From Variovorax sp. TBS-050B (GTDB taxonomy: Bacteria; Pseudomonadota; Gammaproteobacteria; Burkholderiales; Burkholderiaceae_C): a DNA stretch of 64,000 bases. Both the position numbers and the translations under genes were made by a program. Of the stretch, positions 7,783 through 18,591 are shown one piece after another (position 1 is the first letter of the stretch; every line of letters starts with the position of its first letter). The notes below the pieces were generated by a model, which worked only from the letters and a program-made list of their open reading frames with translations, was not told the origin of the DNA and searched no databases. Location of the stretch: positions 536,857-600,856 of the forward strand of contig NZ_JARXYR010000001.1 in NCBI RefSeq assembly GCF_029893635.1. Direction: 5' to 3'.

Positions 7783-9105
7783 ATGATCAGCGCTGAACAG
7801 AACGATTTCATGACCCGGGTCGGCCCGGGCACCCCGGCGGGCAGGCTGCTGCGCCGCTACTGGCAGCCGGTGGCGCTGTCGGCCGACCTGCAGGGGCCGC
7901 GGCCGGTGCGGCCGGTGCAGCTCATGGGCCAGCATTTCGTGCTGTTCCGCGACGAGAACGGCCAGCTCGGCATGCTCGACCGCGACTGCCCGCACCGCGG
8001 CGCCGACCTCGCCTTCGGCCGGCTCGAGAACGGCGGCATCCGCTGCGCCTTCCACGGCTGGCTGTTCGACGCCCGGGGCCGCTGCCTCGAGACGCCCGCC
8101 GAGCCCGAGGGCAGCAAGCTCTGCAGCCGCATCCGGCAGTCGGCATATCCGGTGGTCGAGCGCGCGGGCACCGTGTTCGCCTACATCGGCGAAGGCGAGC
8201 CGCCGGCCTTTCCCGACTTCGACTGCTTCGTCGCGCCGGACTCGCACACCTTCGCCTTCATGGGCCTGTTCGAATGCAACTGGCTGCAGGCGCTGGAGGT
8301 CGGCATCGACCCGGCGCACGCCTCGTACCTGCACCGCTTCTTCGAAGACGCCGACACCGCCGGGAGCTACGGCAAGCAGTTCCGCGGCGCCTCGGCCGAT
8401 TCCGACATGCCGATCACCAAGGTGCTGCGCGAATTCGAGCGCCCCGAGATCAGCGTGGACCCCACCGACTACGGCCTGCGCCTGACCGCGCTGCGCCGGC
8501 TCTCCGAGCAGAGCACGCACGTGCGCGTGACCAACGTGGTGTTCCCGCAGGCCTTCGTGATCCCGATGAGCGCCGAGATGACGATCTCGCAGTGGCATGT
8601 GCCGGTGGACGACACGCACTGCTACTGGTTCGCGATCTTCACCAGCTTCACCGGCCCGGTCGACAAGGAACAGATGCGCGCGCAGCGCCTCGAGCTCTAC
8701 GAACTGCCCGCCTACACCTCGCGCAAGAACAAGCGCAACAACTACGGCTACAGCGTCGACGAGCAGCTCACCGCCACCTACACCGGCATGGGCGACGACA
8801 TCAACGTGCACGACCAGTGGGCCGTGGAGTCGCAGGGCCCGATCCAGGACCGCACGCGCGAGCACCTGGGCAGCACCGACAAGGGCATCATCGCCTACCG
8901 CCGCATGCTGGTGAAGGCGATCGAGGGCACGCTCGCCGGCGAAGGCGCGCCGATGCTGATCGACGACGCACAGGCGCGCACGCTGACCGGCCCGCCCTCC
9001 ATCGACGGCATCGGCGAGACCGGCGACACCGAGGGCTACTGGCTGAGCGCCGACCGCGCGCGCCGCCTGAAGTCGGACTGGGCCTCGGCCCGGCTCGCGC
9101 CATGA
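7783..9105 (+). CDS. Rieske non-heme iron aromatic oxygenase, alpha subunit
   Basis: 440-residue terminal oxygenase. The Rieske [2Fe-2S] site is Cys69-x-His71 ... Cys88-x-x-His91 (C-P-H-R-G-A-D, C-A-F-H-G-W). The mononuclear iron site begins with D-P-A-H-A-S-Y-L-H (His179, His184). Length and layout fit the phthalate-4,5-dioxygenase/LigXa group of alpha-only oxygenases that use a separate ferredoxin and reductase. These enzymes hydroxylate or dealkylate aromatic rings; the substrate cannot be told from sequence. GGAG lies upstream of the ATG at 7783. Its stop overlaps the next start (ATGA). Confidence 0.92.
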   Translation: MISAEQNDFMTRVGPGTPAGRLLRRYWQPVALSADLQGPRPVRPVQLMGQHFVLFRDENGQLGMLDRDCPHRGADLAFGRLENGGIRCAFHGWLFDARGRCLETPAEPEGSKLCSRIRQSAYPVVERAGTVFAYIGEGEPPAFPDFDCFVAPDSHTFAFMGLFECNWLQALEVGIDPAHASYLHRFFEDADTAGSYGKQFRGASADSDMPITKVLREFERPEISVDPTDYGLRLTALRRLSEQSTHVRVTNVVFPQAFVIPMSAEMTISQWHVPVDDTHCYWFAIFTSFTGPVDKEQMRAQRLELYELPAYTSRKNKRNNYGYSVDEQLTATYTGMGDDINVHDQWAVESQGPIQDRTREHLGSTDKGIIAYRRMLVKAIEGTLAGEGAPMLIDDAQARTLTGPPSIDGIGETGDTEGYWLSADRARRLKSDWASARLAP

Positions 9106-10544
9106 GCACGTTCTTCACCGAACGCCACGGCCTCTGGAGCGAGGACCAGGCGCGCCAGGCGCGCGAGCTGATCGCCCGCATCGACGCCGGCGAGATCGAC
9201 GTGCTGCGCTTCGCCTGGCCCGACCAGCACGGCCTCTTGCGCGGCAAGACGCTGGTGGCCGGCGAGGCGCGCTCGGCGCTGCGCGAGGGCGTGAACCTCA
9301 CTTCCACGCTGCTCGCCAAGGACACCTCGCACAAGACGGTGTTCCCGGTGTTCGCGGCCGGCGGCGGCTTCGAGATCGAGGGCTTCCAGGGCGGCGCGGA
9401 CTTCACCATCGTGGCCGACCCCGCGACCTTCAAGGTGCTGCCCTGGGCGCCGCGCACCGGCTGGGTGCTCTGCGACGCCTACATGGCGGACGGGCGCCCC
9501 TGCCCCTATGCGACGCGGCAGATCCTGCAGCGCGCGGTGCGCGAGCTCGACGCGCTCGGTCTCGACTTCGTCGCCGGGCTGGAGGTGGAGTTCCACGTCT
9601 TCAGGCTCGACGATGCGCGCATGGCGCTCGGCGACTCGGGCCAGCCCGGCGAGCCGCCGCGCGTGTCGCTGCTCACGCACGGCCACCAGTACCTGACCGA
9701 GCTGCGCTACGACCGCGTCGATGCGGTGATGGAGCTGCTGCGCGCGCAGCTCATGGCGCTCGGGCTGCCGCTGCGCTCGCTCGAGATCGAGTTCGGCCCG
9801 AGCCAGTTCGAGCTCACCTTCGGCCCCACGGCCGGCGTGCTGCCGGCCGACACGATGGTGCTGCTGCGCAGCGCGATCAAGCAGATCTGCCAGCGCGCGG
9901 GCTACCACGCGAGCTTCATGTGCCGCCCGAAGATCCCCAACGTGATGTCGAGCGGCTGGCACCTGCACCAGTCGCTGCGGCGCAAGGCCGACGGCCTCAA
10001 CGCCTTCATGCCCGAACGCGACGGCGATGCGCTCAGCGAAACGGGCCGGCACTACCTCGGCGGCCTCAAGGCCCATGCCTGCGGTGCGGCCGCGCTCGCG
10101 AGCCCCACGATCAACGGCTACCGGCGCTACCGCCCCTTCTCGCTCGCGCCCGACCGCGCGAACTGGGCGCGCGACAACCGCGGCGCGATGCTGCGCGTGC
10201 TCGGCGGCCCGGGCCAGAGCGCGACGCGCATCGAGAACCGCGTGGGCGAGCCGACCGCCAACCCCTACCTCTACCTCGCCTCTCAGCTGTTCGCGGGCCT
10301 CGACGGCATGCGCCGCGGGACCGACCCCGGCCCCTCGGCCGACGCGCCTTACGAGACCGCGGCCGAGGCGCTGCCGCGCTCGCTCGCCGAGGCGCTGGCC
10401 TGCCTGCGCGCCGACGAGATGCTCTGCACCGAGCTCGGCCGCGGCTTCGTCGACTACCTCTGCCGCATCAAGGAAGCCGAGATCGCGCGTTTCAACCTCG
10501 AGGTCAGCGAGTGGGAACACCGCGAGTACTTCGACATGTTCTGA
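9102..10544 (+). CDS. Glutamine-synthetase-family gamma-glutamyl ligase
   Basis: 480 residues with both GS domains. A beta-grasp-like N-terminus is followed by catalytic motifs: G-L-E-V-E-F (metal Glu pair), E-I-E-F-G-P-S-Q-F-E, the W-H-L-H-Q-S ATP/metal motif, N-G-Y-R-R-Y-R-P, and R-I-E-N-R-V-G-E-P-T-A-N-P-Y-L. GS-like proteins of this type (such as PuuA, IpuC and the aniline enzyme AtdA1) join glutamate to an amine using ATP rather than making glutamine. Its place between an oxygenase and its ferredoxin, with a 4-base overlap, implies it acts on the same substrate. The amine is unknown. Confidence 0.88.
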   Translation: MSTFFTERHGLWSEDQARQARELIARIDAGEIDVLRFAWPDQHGLLRGKTLVAGEARSALREGVNLTSTLLAKDTSHKTVFPVFAAGGGFEIEGFQGGADFTIVADPATFKVLPWAPRTGWVLCDAYMADGRPCPYATRQILQRAVRELDALGLDFVAGLEVEFHVFRLDDARMALGDSGQPGEPPRVSLLTHGHQYLTELRYDRVDAVMELLRAQLMALGLPLRSLEIEFGPSQFELTFGPTAGVLPADTMVLLRSAIKQICQRAGYHASFMCRPKIPNVMSSGWHLHQSLRRKADGLNAFMPERDGDALSETGRHYLGGLKAHACGAAALASPTINGYRRYRPFSLAPDRANWARDNRGAMLRVLGGPGQSATRIENRVGEPTANPYLYLASQLFAGLDGMRRGTDPGPSADAPYETAAEALPRSLAEALACLRADEMLCTELGRGFVDYLCRIKEAEIARFNLEVSEWEHREYFDMF

Positions 10545-10552
10545 GCCAGCCC

Positions 10553-10876
10553 ATGCCCACGATCCACTACATCCTCCAGGACGGCAGCACGCGCGCGATC
10601 GACGCCAAGGCCGGCACCAGCGTGATGGAGAACGCCATCCGCGGCAACGTGCGCGGCATCGACGCCGAATGCGGCGGCTCCTGCGCCTGCGCCACCTGCC
10701 ACGTCTATGTCGACGACGCCTTTTTCGCGCTGCTGCCGCCGCCCGACGACATGGAGCGCGAGATGCTCGAGGTGGTCGCGGCCGAGCGCCGGCCCACGAG
10801 CCGCCTGGGCTGCCAGATCACCGTGACCGCGGCGCTCGACGGCCTCACCGTGCGCGTGCCGGACACGCAGAGCTGA
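10553..10876 (+). CDS. [2Fe-2S] ferredoxin, adrenodoxin type
   Basis: 107 residues. The cluster ligands are Cys40, Cys46 and Cys49 (C-G-G-S-C-A-C-A-T-C-H) and Cys87 (L-G-C-Q-I), the CX5CX2C...C spacing of vertebrate-type or putidaredoxin-type ferredoxins. It carries electrons from the reductase encoded next to the Rieske oxygenase. Its stop overlaps the reductase start (TGATG), indicating coupled translation. Confidence 0.93.
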   Translation: MPTIHYILQDGSTRAIDAKAGTSVMENAIRGNVRGIDAECGGSCACATCHVYVDDAFFALLPPPDDMEREMLEVVAAERRPTSRLGCQITVTAALDGLTVRVPDTQS

Positions 10877-12120
10877 TGGCCGAGGCCCGCAAGCCCCTGG
10901 TGATCGTCGGCGCGTCCTACGCCGGCGTGCAGCTGGCCGCGAGCGCGCGCGAGCTGGGCTTCGCCGACCGCATCGTGCTGGTCGGCGACGAGCGGCATGC
11001 GCCCTACCAGCGGCCGCCGCTGTCGAAGGGGCTGCTGAGCGGCAGGACCACGCGCGAGCAGCTGTCGCTGCGCGGTGCCGACTTCTTCGCCGAGAACGGC
11101 ATCGAGCTCCTGCTCGGGCGGCGCGCCGAGGCGCTCGATGCGGCGGCGCTCACGGTCAGGCTCGACGACGGTGCCCGGCTCGAGGCCGGCTGGATCGCGC
11201 TCGCCACCGGTGCGCGCTGCCGCCCCTTCACGTGTCCGGGCGCCGAGCTGGCCGGTGTGTTCGACCTGCGCACGCTCGACGACGCCGAACGCATCGCCGA
11301 AGCCGCGCACAGTTGCGCACGGGCCTGCGTGATCGGTGGCGGCTTCATCGGGCTGGAGGTGGCCTCGGCGCTGCGCACGCGCGGCGCCGAAGTGACCGTG
11401 GTCGAAGCGCAGCCGCGCCTGCTCGCGCGTGCCTTTCCGCCCGCGATGTCGGACTACGTCGCACGGGCCCATCGCGCCCAGGGCACGCAGGTGCTCACGG
11501 GCACGGGCGTGCGCGAACTGCTCGGCGATGCGCAGGGCCGCGTGGCCGCCGTGGTGCTCGACGACGGCCGGCGCATCGAGTGCGAGATGGTGGTGCTCGG
11601 CATCGGCGTGCTGCCCAACGATGCGCTCGCACAGCAGGCCGGCCTCGCGCTCGACAACGGCATCCTCGCCGACCGGCTCGGCCGCAGCTCGGCGCCGGGC
11701 GTGCTCGCGATCGGCGACGTCGCGGCGATGGAGCTGCCACCCGCACCGGGCGTGCCGCGGCGCATGCGGCTCGAATCGATCCAGGCCGCCAACGACGGCG
11801 CGCGCGCCGCGGCCTCGCTGGTCGCCGGGCGCCCCGAGCCCTGGCGCGCGGTGCCGTGGTTCTGGAGCGACCAGTACCACCTCAAGTTCCAGATGGCCGG
11901 CCTGCCGCAGCCGGGCGACGAGGTGGTGCTGCGCGGCGACATGGCCAGCGACCGCTTCAGCGTGTTCTACCTGCGCGACGGCGTGCTCGCGGCCGCGCAG
12001 TCGGTCAACCGGCCGGCCGAGCACCTGCACAGCCGCAAGCTGATCGCCGAGGGCACGCGCTTCGGCGCCGCCGAGCTCGCCGATCCCTCCTTCGAGCTTC
12101 GGCGGCCCGCGCCGGCCTGA
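10876..12120 (+). CDS. FAD-dependent NAD(P)H:ferredoxin reductase
   Basis: 414 residues of the putidaredoxin-reductase type. FAD-binding G-A-S-Y-A-G-V-Q-L-A-A at the N-terminus, P-Y-Q-R-P-P-L-S-K, A-T-G-A-R, a second nucleotide motif G-G-G-F-I-G-L-E-V-A-S-A-L, and A-I-G-D-V-A near residue 278 are all present. A C-terminal reductase domain starts with W-F-W-S-D-Q-Y. It completes the three-component oxygenase electron chain (NAD(P)H to FAD, ferredoxin, Rieske). Confidence 0.92.
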   Translation: MAEARKPLVIVGASYAGVQLAASARELGFADRIVLVGDERHAPYQRPPLSKGLLSGRTTREQLSLRGADFFAENGIELLLGRRAEALDAAALTVRLDDGARLEAGWIALATGARCRPFTCPGAELAGVFDLRTLDDAERIAEAAHSCARACVIGGGFIGLEVASALRTRGAEVTVVEAQPRLLARAFPPAMSDYVARAHRAQGTQVLTGTGVRELLGDAQGRVAAVVLDDGRRIECEMVVLGIGVLPNDALAQQAGLALDNGILADRLGRSSAPGVLAIGDVAAMELPPAPGVPRRMRLESIQAANDGARAAASLVAGRPEPWRAVPWFWSDQYHLKFQMAGLPQPGDEVVLRGDMASDRFSVFYLRDGVLAAAQSVNRPAEHLHSRKLIAEGTRFGAAELADPSFELRRPAPA

Positions 12121-12161
12121 GCCCCATCCCGAATTCCCACCCCACCCTAACGGAGCCCACG

Positions 12162-13352
12162 ATGAGAAGCATTGAGAGAAGAAGACTGCTGGCCGCCCTC
12201 GCGCTCGCCGGCCTCGGCGCCGCCGGCGCCGCCTCCGCCGCCGAGCCGCCGCTGCGCATCGGACTGATCGCGACCTACTCCGGCCCCTATGCCGACTACG
12301 GCCGCCAGTTCGATGCGGGTGTCGCGCTCTACCTCAAGGAGCACGGCGGCAAGATCGCGGGCCGCACGGTCGAGATCCTCAAGAAGGACACCGGCGGCCC
12401 CGCGCCCGACGCGGCCAAGCGCATCGCGCAGGAGCTGATCGTGCGCGACAAGGCGAGCATCCTCACGGGCCTCGACTTCAGCCCCAACGCCTATGCGGTG
12501 GGCGCGATCGCGACCCAGGCCAAGGTGCCGACCCTCGTGATGAACGCGGCCTCTTCGGCGATCACCACCAGCTCGCCGTACGTCGCGCGGCTGTCGTTCA
12601 CGGTGCAGCAGGTCACCGATCCGATGGCGCGCCACATGCTCAAGCAGGGCGTGAAGGACGCCTACACGGTGGTGGCCGACTACGCCTCGGGCGTCGATGC
12701 CGAGACCGCGTTCAAGAAGGCCTTCACCGCGGGCGGCGGCAAGGTCTCGGGCGAGGTGCGCACGCCGATGAACAACCCCGACTTCTCGGCCTACGTGCAG
12801 CGCATCAAGGACGCCAAGCCGCAGGCGGTGTTCTTCTTCTTTCCCTCGGGCGTGATGCCGCCGGCCTTCCTCAAGGTCTGGAAGGAGCGCGGCATGGAGG
12901 AAGCGGGCATCAAGCTCTTTGCGACCGGAGAAGCCACCGACGACAGCTACCTCGACGCCACCGGCGACGTGGCGCTGGGCCTGGTGACGAGCCACCACTA
13001 TTCGTACGCCCACGCCTCGCCGAAGAACCAGAAGTTCGTCAAGGACTTCGAGGCCCAGTTCGGCACCGCCATGCGCCCGAGCTACTTCGCCGTGACCGCG
13101 TACGACGCGATGGCCGCGATCGACCTCGCGCTCGCCAAGACCCAGGGCGACACCGCGGGCGACAAGTTCATGGCGGCGCTCAAGGGCCTGGCCTTCGAGA
13201 GCCCGCGCGGGCCGGTGGAGATCGACGCCGCCACGCGCGACATCGTGCAGACGGTCTACATCCGCAGGACCGAGCGCGCGAACGGCAAGCTGGTGAACGT
13301 GGAGTTCGACAAGTTCGAGCGCGTCAAGGATCCGGCCAAGGAAGCGCAGTAG
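12162..13352 (+). CDS. Branched-chain-type ABC transporter substrate-binding protein
   Basis: 396 residues. A Tat-like/Sec signal (R-R-R-L-L-A-A-L-A-L-A-G-L-G, cleavage near A-S-A-A-E) is followed by a LivJ/AmiC-type periplasmic binding fold: I-G-L-I-A-T-Y-S-G-P-Y-A-D-Y-G near the start and F-A-V-T-A-Y-D-A-M-A-A late. GGAG lies 10 bases before the ATG. Members bind amino acids, amides, urea or aromatic acids. Linkage to the oxygenase operon suggests that it binds the pathway substrate. Confidence 0.9.
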   Translation: MRSIERRRLLAALALAGLGAAGAASAAEPPLRIGLIATYSGPYADYGRQFDAGVALYLKEHGGKIAGRTVEILKKDTGGPAPDAAKRIAQELIVRDKASILTGLDFSPNAYAVGAIATQAKVPTLVMNAASSAITTSSPYVARLSFTVQQVTDPMARHMLKQGVKDAYTVVADYASGVDAETAFKKAFTAGGGKVSGEVRTPMNNPDFSAYVQRIKDAKPQAVFFFFPSGVMPPAFLKVWKERGMEEAGIKLFATGEATDDSYLDATGDVALGLVTSHHYSYAHASPKNQKFVKDFEAQFGTAMRPSYFAVTAYDAMAAIDLALAKTQGDTAGDKFMAALKGLAFESPRGPVEIDAATRDIVQTVYIRRTERANGKLVNVEFDKFERVKDPAKEAQ

Positions 13353-13395
13353 GCAGCCAGCGGCGCGCCGGGCGCGCCGCGCACACGGAACCTCC

Positions 13396-14256
13396 ATGCA
13401 CATCATCATCTTCGACGGGATCGCCTACGGCATGCTCCTGTTCCTCATTGCCGTCGGCCTGTCGATCACGATGGGGCTGATGAACTTCGTCAACCTCGCG
13501 CACGGCGCCTTCGCGATGGTCGGCGGCTATGCCGCGAGCCTGCTGATGAGCCGCTTCGGCGTGGGCTTCTTCCCCGCGCTCGCGGCGGCCTTCGTCGCGG
13601 CGGCGCTCGTCGGCGCGGTGCTCGAGCTGCTGTTCTACCGGCGCCTGTACCGTGCGCATGCGCTCGACCAGGTGCTGCTGTCGATCGGCCTGGTGTTCGT
13701 GGCGGTGGCGGTGTTCACCTATTTCTTCGGGCCGGGCATGCAGCCCTTCAGCCTGCCGCCGGTGCTCGACGGCCGCGTGTCGCTGCTCGGCATGGAGGTC
13801 GGGCGCTACCGGCTGTTTCTGATCGTCTGCGGCGTGCTGGTGCTCGCGGCGCTGCTGCTCGCGCTCGGCCGCACGCGCTACGGCGCGATGGTGCGCGCCG
13901 CGGTGGACAACCAGCGCGTGGCCGGCGGCACCGGCATCCACGTGCAGCGGCTCTTCTTCCTGACCTTCTCGCTCGGCTGCGGGCTCGCGGGCCTAGGCGG
14001 CGCGCTGAGCCTGGGCATGCTCGGGCTCGAGCCCTCGTTCCCGTTCAAGTACCTCGTGTACTTCCTCATCGTCGTCTGCGTGGGCGGCGCCGGCACCATC
14101 ACCGGGCCCTTCGTGGCCGCGCTGCTGGTCGGCATCGTCGACGTGGCCGGCAAGTACTACCTGCCGCAAGCCGGCGCCTTCCTCATCTATGTGGTCATGA
14201 TCGCGATGCTGCTGCTGCGGCCGAACGGCATCATTCCGCGGAAAGGGCTGGCATGA
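13396..14256 (+). CDS. Branched-chain-type ABC permease, LivH-like
   Basis: 286-residue inner membrane permease with about eight helices. It shows the family features M-N-F-V-N-L-A-H-G-A-F-A-M near the N-terminus and the loop V-C-V-G-G-A-G-T-I-T-G-P-F that contacts the ATPase. It forms a heterodimer with the LivM-like subunit, whose gene overlaps it by four bases. Confidence 0.92.
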   Translation: MHIIIFDGIAYGMLLFLIAVGLSITMGLMNFVNLAHGAFAMVGGYAASLLMSRFGVGFFPALAAAFVAAALVGAVLELLFYRRLYRAHALDQVLLSIGLVFVAVAVFTYFFGPGMQPFSLPPVLDGRVSLLGMEVGRYRLFLIVCGVLVLAALLLALGRTRYGAMVRAAVDNQRVAGGTGIHVQRLFFLTFSLGCGLAGLGGALSLGMLGLEPSFPFKYLVYFLIVVCVGGAGTITGPFVAALLVGIVDVAGKYYLPQAGAFLIYVVMIAMLLLRPNGIIPRKGLA

Positions 14257-15214
14257 AGCCGCTCGTCCTCTCGCCCGCGCGGCTGCGCGGCGCCGAGATC
14301 GCCTTCTGGCTCGCGCTCGCCGCGAGCTTCTTCCTCCTGCCCGACAAGCTCACGCTGATGAGCCAGGTGCTGATCTTCGGGCTGTTCGCGGTCTCGCTCG
14401 ACATGGCGCTCGGCTACGCCGGCATCATCACCGTGGGCCATGCGGCCTTCTTCGGCATGGGCGCCTACACGGCCGGCCTGCTCGCGAAGCACGGCTTCGG
14501 CGAGCCCTTCAGCGGCCTTGTGCTCGCGCTCTCGGTGTGCGCCGCGCTCGGCTGGCTGCTGAGCCACCTGGTGGTGCGCGGCGCCGACCTCACGCGGCTG
14601 ATGATCACCATCGGCGTGTGCGTGCTGCTGGCCGAGCTCGCGAACCGGCTCTCGTTCATCACGGGCGGCTCCGACGGGCTGCAGGGCGTGACGATCTCGC
14701 CCGTGCTCGGCCGCTTCGAGTTCGACCTCTACGGCCGCACCGCCTTCGTCTACGCCTACGGCGTGGTGCTCGCGATGTTCCTCGCGGTGCGGCTGGTGCT
14801 GCGCTCGCCGTTCGGCCTCGCGCTGCGCGGCATCCACGACAGCCGCAAGCGCATGCTCGCGATCGGCTCGCCGGTGGACGCGCGGCTGCGCACCGCCTAT
14901 GCGCTGTCGGCCGGGGTGGCCGGCGTCGCGGGCGCGCTGCTCGCGCAGACCACGCAGTTCGTCGGCATCGAATCGATCGGCTTCAACCGCTCGGCCGAGG
15001 TGCTGATCGTGCTGGTGCTCGGCGGCACCGGGCGGCTCTACGGCGGCATGGTGGGCGCGATCGTCTACATGCTGCTGCACGACTGGTTCTCCGAGCTCAA
15101 CCCCGAGTACTGGATGTTCTGGCTCGGCGTGTTCCTGATCGCGGCCGTGATGCTGGGCCGCGGCGGCATCATGGGCGCGCTCTCGCGCCTCGTGAAGACG
15201 AGCGGGAGGCCCTC

Positions 15215-15218
<4 letters not shown>
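14253..15218 (+). CDS. Branched-chain-type ABC permease, LivM-like
   Basis: 321-residue membrane permease with about ten helices. G-Y-A-G-I-I-T-V-G-H-A-A-F-F-G-M-G-A-Y is the LivM hallmark, and V-L-G-G-T-G-R-L-Y-G-G is the coupling loop. It overlaps the LivH-like gene upstream and the LivG-like gene downstream by four bases each, so the importer genes are translationally coupled. Confidence 0.92.
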
Positions 15219-15959
<741 letters not shown>

Positions 15960-15967
<8 letters not shown>

Positions 15968-16679
15968 AGCGCTTGTTTTCGACGCGGTCGTCGCCTGCTA
16001 TGGCAACGCCGTGGTGCTCGACCGCCTGAGCTTCTCGCTCGCCGAGGGGCAGAGCCTCGCCGTGCTCGGCCGCAACGGCGTGGGCAAGACCACGCTGCTC
16101 GAGACGCTGATGGGCAACACCCGCGTGCCGCGCGGCGCGATCCGCTGGCGCGGCGAGGACATCACGCGCTGGCCGGCGCACCGCCGCGTGCGCGCGGGCC
16201 TGGGCTGGGTGCCGCAGGAGCGCGAGGTGTTCCCCTCGCTCACGGTGGAGGAGAACCTGACCGTGGTCGCGCGGCCCGGCGCCTGGAACCTGGGCCGCGT
16301 CTACGCGTTCTTCCCGCGGCTGCGCGAGCGCCGCGGCAACTACGGCAACCAGCTCTCGGGCGGCGAACAGCAGATGCTCGCGATCGGCCGCGCACTCATG
16401 ACCAACCCGAAGCTGCTGCTGCTCGACGAGCCGATGGAGGGCCTCGCGCCCATCATCGTCGAGGAGCTCGCGCGCGCGATCCGGCGGCTGTGCGAGAGCG
16501 AGGGGCTGCCCTCGATCGTGGTCGAGCAGCACCCGGTGCTGGCGCTCGAGATGACGCACCAGGCGATCGTGCTCGAACGCGGCACGGTGGTGCACGCAGG
16601 CCCGAGCCGGGATCTCGCGCGCGACCGCGCGCTGCTCGACGGACTGCTCGGGGTCGGCATCGCCGAGGTGCCGGCCTGA
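15960..16679 (+). CDS. Branched-chain-type ABC ATPase, LivF-like
   Basis: 239 residues, the usual LivF length. Walker A is G-R-N-G-V-G-K-T-T, the signature is L-S-G-G-E-Q-Q-M-L-A-I-G-R-A-L, and Walker B is L-L-L-L-D-E-P-M-E-G-L-A-P. It pairs with the LivG-like ATPase, whose gene it overlaps by eight bases, and completes a five-gene importer. Confidence 0.93.
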
Positions 16680-16735
16680 GGCGGCCCGCGCCCTCCTCTC
16701 CCTTCCGCGACAACGACACTCCAGAAAGGCATCCC

Positions 16736-18430
16736 ATGCGACTGCTCCCCTCCCTCGCCACCCTCGCGGCCGCCGCCGCGCTCGCCGCCTGCGCGAGCCT
16801 CGGCGGCACCGGACCGGCCGACACGGTCTACCTCAACGGCAAGGTGATCACGGCCGACAAGGCGTTCTCGATCGCCGAGGCGGTCGCAGTTAAGGACGGC
16901 CGCTTCGTCGGCGTCGGCTCCAATGCGCAGATGCAGAAGCTCGCCGGCCCGACGACGCGCACCGTGGACCTGCAGGGCCGCACCGTGATCCCGGGCATGA
17001 CCGACAGCCACAGCCACATGAACAATGCCGGCACTGCCGAGACCACCGCGCAGATGCTGCCCGCGAAGACCATCGCCCAGGCCCAGGCGATCATCGCGGA
17101 CTTCATCCGCGCGAAGCAGGTGCCGGCCGGGCACTGGGTGCAGACCAGCCGCTGGCATCCGCCCTCGCAGCTGCAGGAGCAGCGCTACCTCACGCGGCAG
17201 GAGCTCGATGCGGTCGCGCCGGACCATCCGGTGTTCGTGCAGACCGTGGGCCACTTCGCGATGGCGAACACGCGCGCGCTCGCGCTCGCGGGCATCGGGC
17301 GCACGACGCGTGACCCGGTCGGCGGCAAGATCTTCCGCGACGCCAACGGCGAGGCGACCGGCGTGCTCGAGGAGACCGCGATCGACCTCGTCGAAGCGAA
17401 GATCCCGAAGCCGGGCTTCGAGGACCTGGTGGCGCAAACCATCGCGGCGCAGCGCATCTACAACCGCTCGGGCATCACGAGCACCGTCGACGCGGCGGTC
17501 GACGAGGAGCAGATCCGCGTCTACTTCGCCGTCGCGGAGCGTGGCCAGGCTTCGGTGCGCACGGGCACCAAGTGGCTGGCGCGCGCGGACAGCCCCGAGG
17601 CCTTCGAGCGCATGCTCAAGGCCGCGAAGTTCAAGGACAACACGGGCAACGACTGGGTGCGCACCGCGGGCATCAAGATGTTCGCCGACGGCGGCATGAC
17701 GCTCAAGTCGGCCTACATCCGCGACGCCTATGCCGACGATCCGCACAACCACGGCACCCTCGCGACCGACCCGGCGGTCTACCGCGAGAACGTGCGGCTC
17801 GCCAACCGCTACGGCTGGCGCGTGGGCACCCACGTGGTCGGCGACGCAGCGGTCGACCTCGCACTCGATGCGTATGAAGCGGCCGACAGGGACCAGAGCC
17901 TGCGCGACAAGCGCTTCGTGCTGATCCACGCCAGCCTGATCACGCCCGAGCAGGTGGCGCGCGCGAAGAAGCTCGGCGTGCGCATCGACGCGCAGAACGC
18001 CTTCATGTGGGACAAGGCCGCCACGGTCGAGCGCTACATGGGCCCGAGGCTCGCGAACCGCGCCGTGCCCACGAAGCTGCTGCTCGACACGCTGGGCTAC
18101 GAAGGCACGGCCGCAGGCACCGACAACCCGGTCAACCTGCTCAACCCCTTCGTCGGCATGTACGTCATGGTCACGCGCAAGGACCCGCGCGGCCGCATCT
18201 ACGGCCCCGACCAGGCGATCACGCGCGAGCAGGCGCTGCGCCTCTACACCAACGCCGGGCCCTACTACACCTTCGAGGAGCGCAAGAAGGGCGCAATCGA
18301 GGTCGGCCGCTTCGCCGACATGGTGGTGCTGTCGGCCGACTACCTCAGCGTGCCCGAGGCGCAGATCAAGGACATCGTGCCGCTGCAGACCATCGTGGAC
18401 GGCAAGGTCGTCTACGACGCGGGGCGGTGA
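16736..18430 (+). CDS. Lipoprotein amidohydrolase (YtcJ-like metal-dependent hydrolase)
   Basis: 564 residues. A lipobox L-A-A-C (Cys19) follows a hydrophobic signal, which places the enzyme on the periplasmic side as a lipoprotein. The amidohydrolase barrel shows the metal motif D-S-H-S-H-M, G-I-K-M-F-A-D-G-G-M, G-T-H-V-V-G-D, a H-A-S strand and G-T-D-N-P, followed by a composite beta-sandwich end. Relatives hydrolyse N-acyl or cyclic amides. It is the last gene of the oxygenase/importer operon (56-base gap). It may release the amine or acid before import, but this is inference. Confidence 0.85.
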   Translation: MRLLPSLATLAAAAALAACASLGGTGPADTVYLNGKVITADKAFSIAEAVAVKDGRFVGVGSNAQMQKLAGPTTRTVDLQGRTVIPGMTDSHSHMNNAGTAETTAQMLPAKTIAQAQAIIADFIRAKQVPAGHWVQTSRWHPPSQLQEQRYLTRQELDAVAPDHPVFVQTVGHFAMANTRALALAGIGRTTRDPVGGKIFRDANGEATGVLEETAIDLVEAKIPKPGFEDLVAQTIAAQRIYNRSGITSTVDAAVDEEQIRVYFAVAERGQASVRTGTKWLARADSPEAFERMLKAAKFKDNTGNDWVRTAGIKMFADGGMTLKSAYIRDAYADDPHNHGTLATDPAVYRENVRLANRYGWRVGTHVVGDAAVDLALDAYEAADRDQSLRDKRFVLIHASLITPEQVARAKKLGVRIDAQNAFMWDKAATVERYMGPRLANRAVPTKLLLDTLGYEGTAAGTDNPVNLLNPFVGMYVMVTRKDPRGRIYGPDQAITREQALRLYTNAGPYYTFEERKKGAIEVGRFADMVVLSADYLSVPEAQIKDIVPLQTIVDGKVVYDAGR

Positions 18431-18553
18431 ACGTGCGCGCCGGGTGACGCGCCCCCTCGTGGGTGTTCCAGCACCGGGTCGGACCTCGGGGCGGTTCCGC
18501 ACGCCCTGCAACGCTTGAATACCGGCGCGGCAAACACAGAAATGTCAGTTATA

Positions 18554-18590
18554 GCTTGCGATTTGCGCAGATCAGGCCTAAATTGCAAGC
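18554..18590. promoter_or_regulatory. Inverted-repeat operator in front of hipB
   Basis: GCTTGCGATTT (18554-18564) and AAATTGCAAGC (18580-18590) are 11-base arms that match at 10 positions around a 15-base spacer. The repeat ends one base before the hipB ATG. The region is AT-richer than its surroundings and so likely contains the promoter. HipB proteins bind such dyads to repress their own operon. Confidence 0.6.
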
Positions 18591-18591
18591 C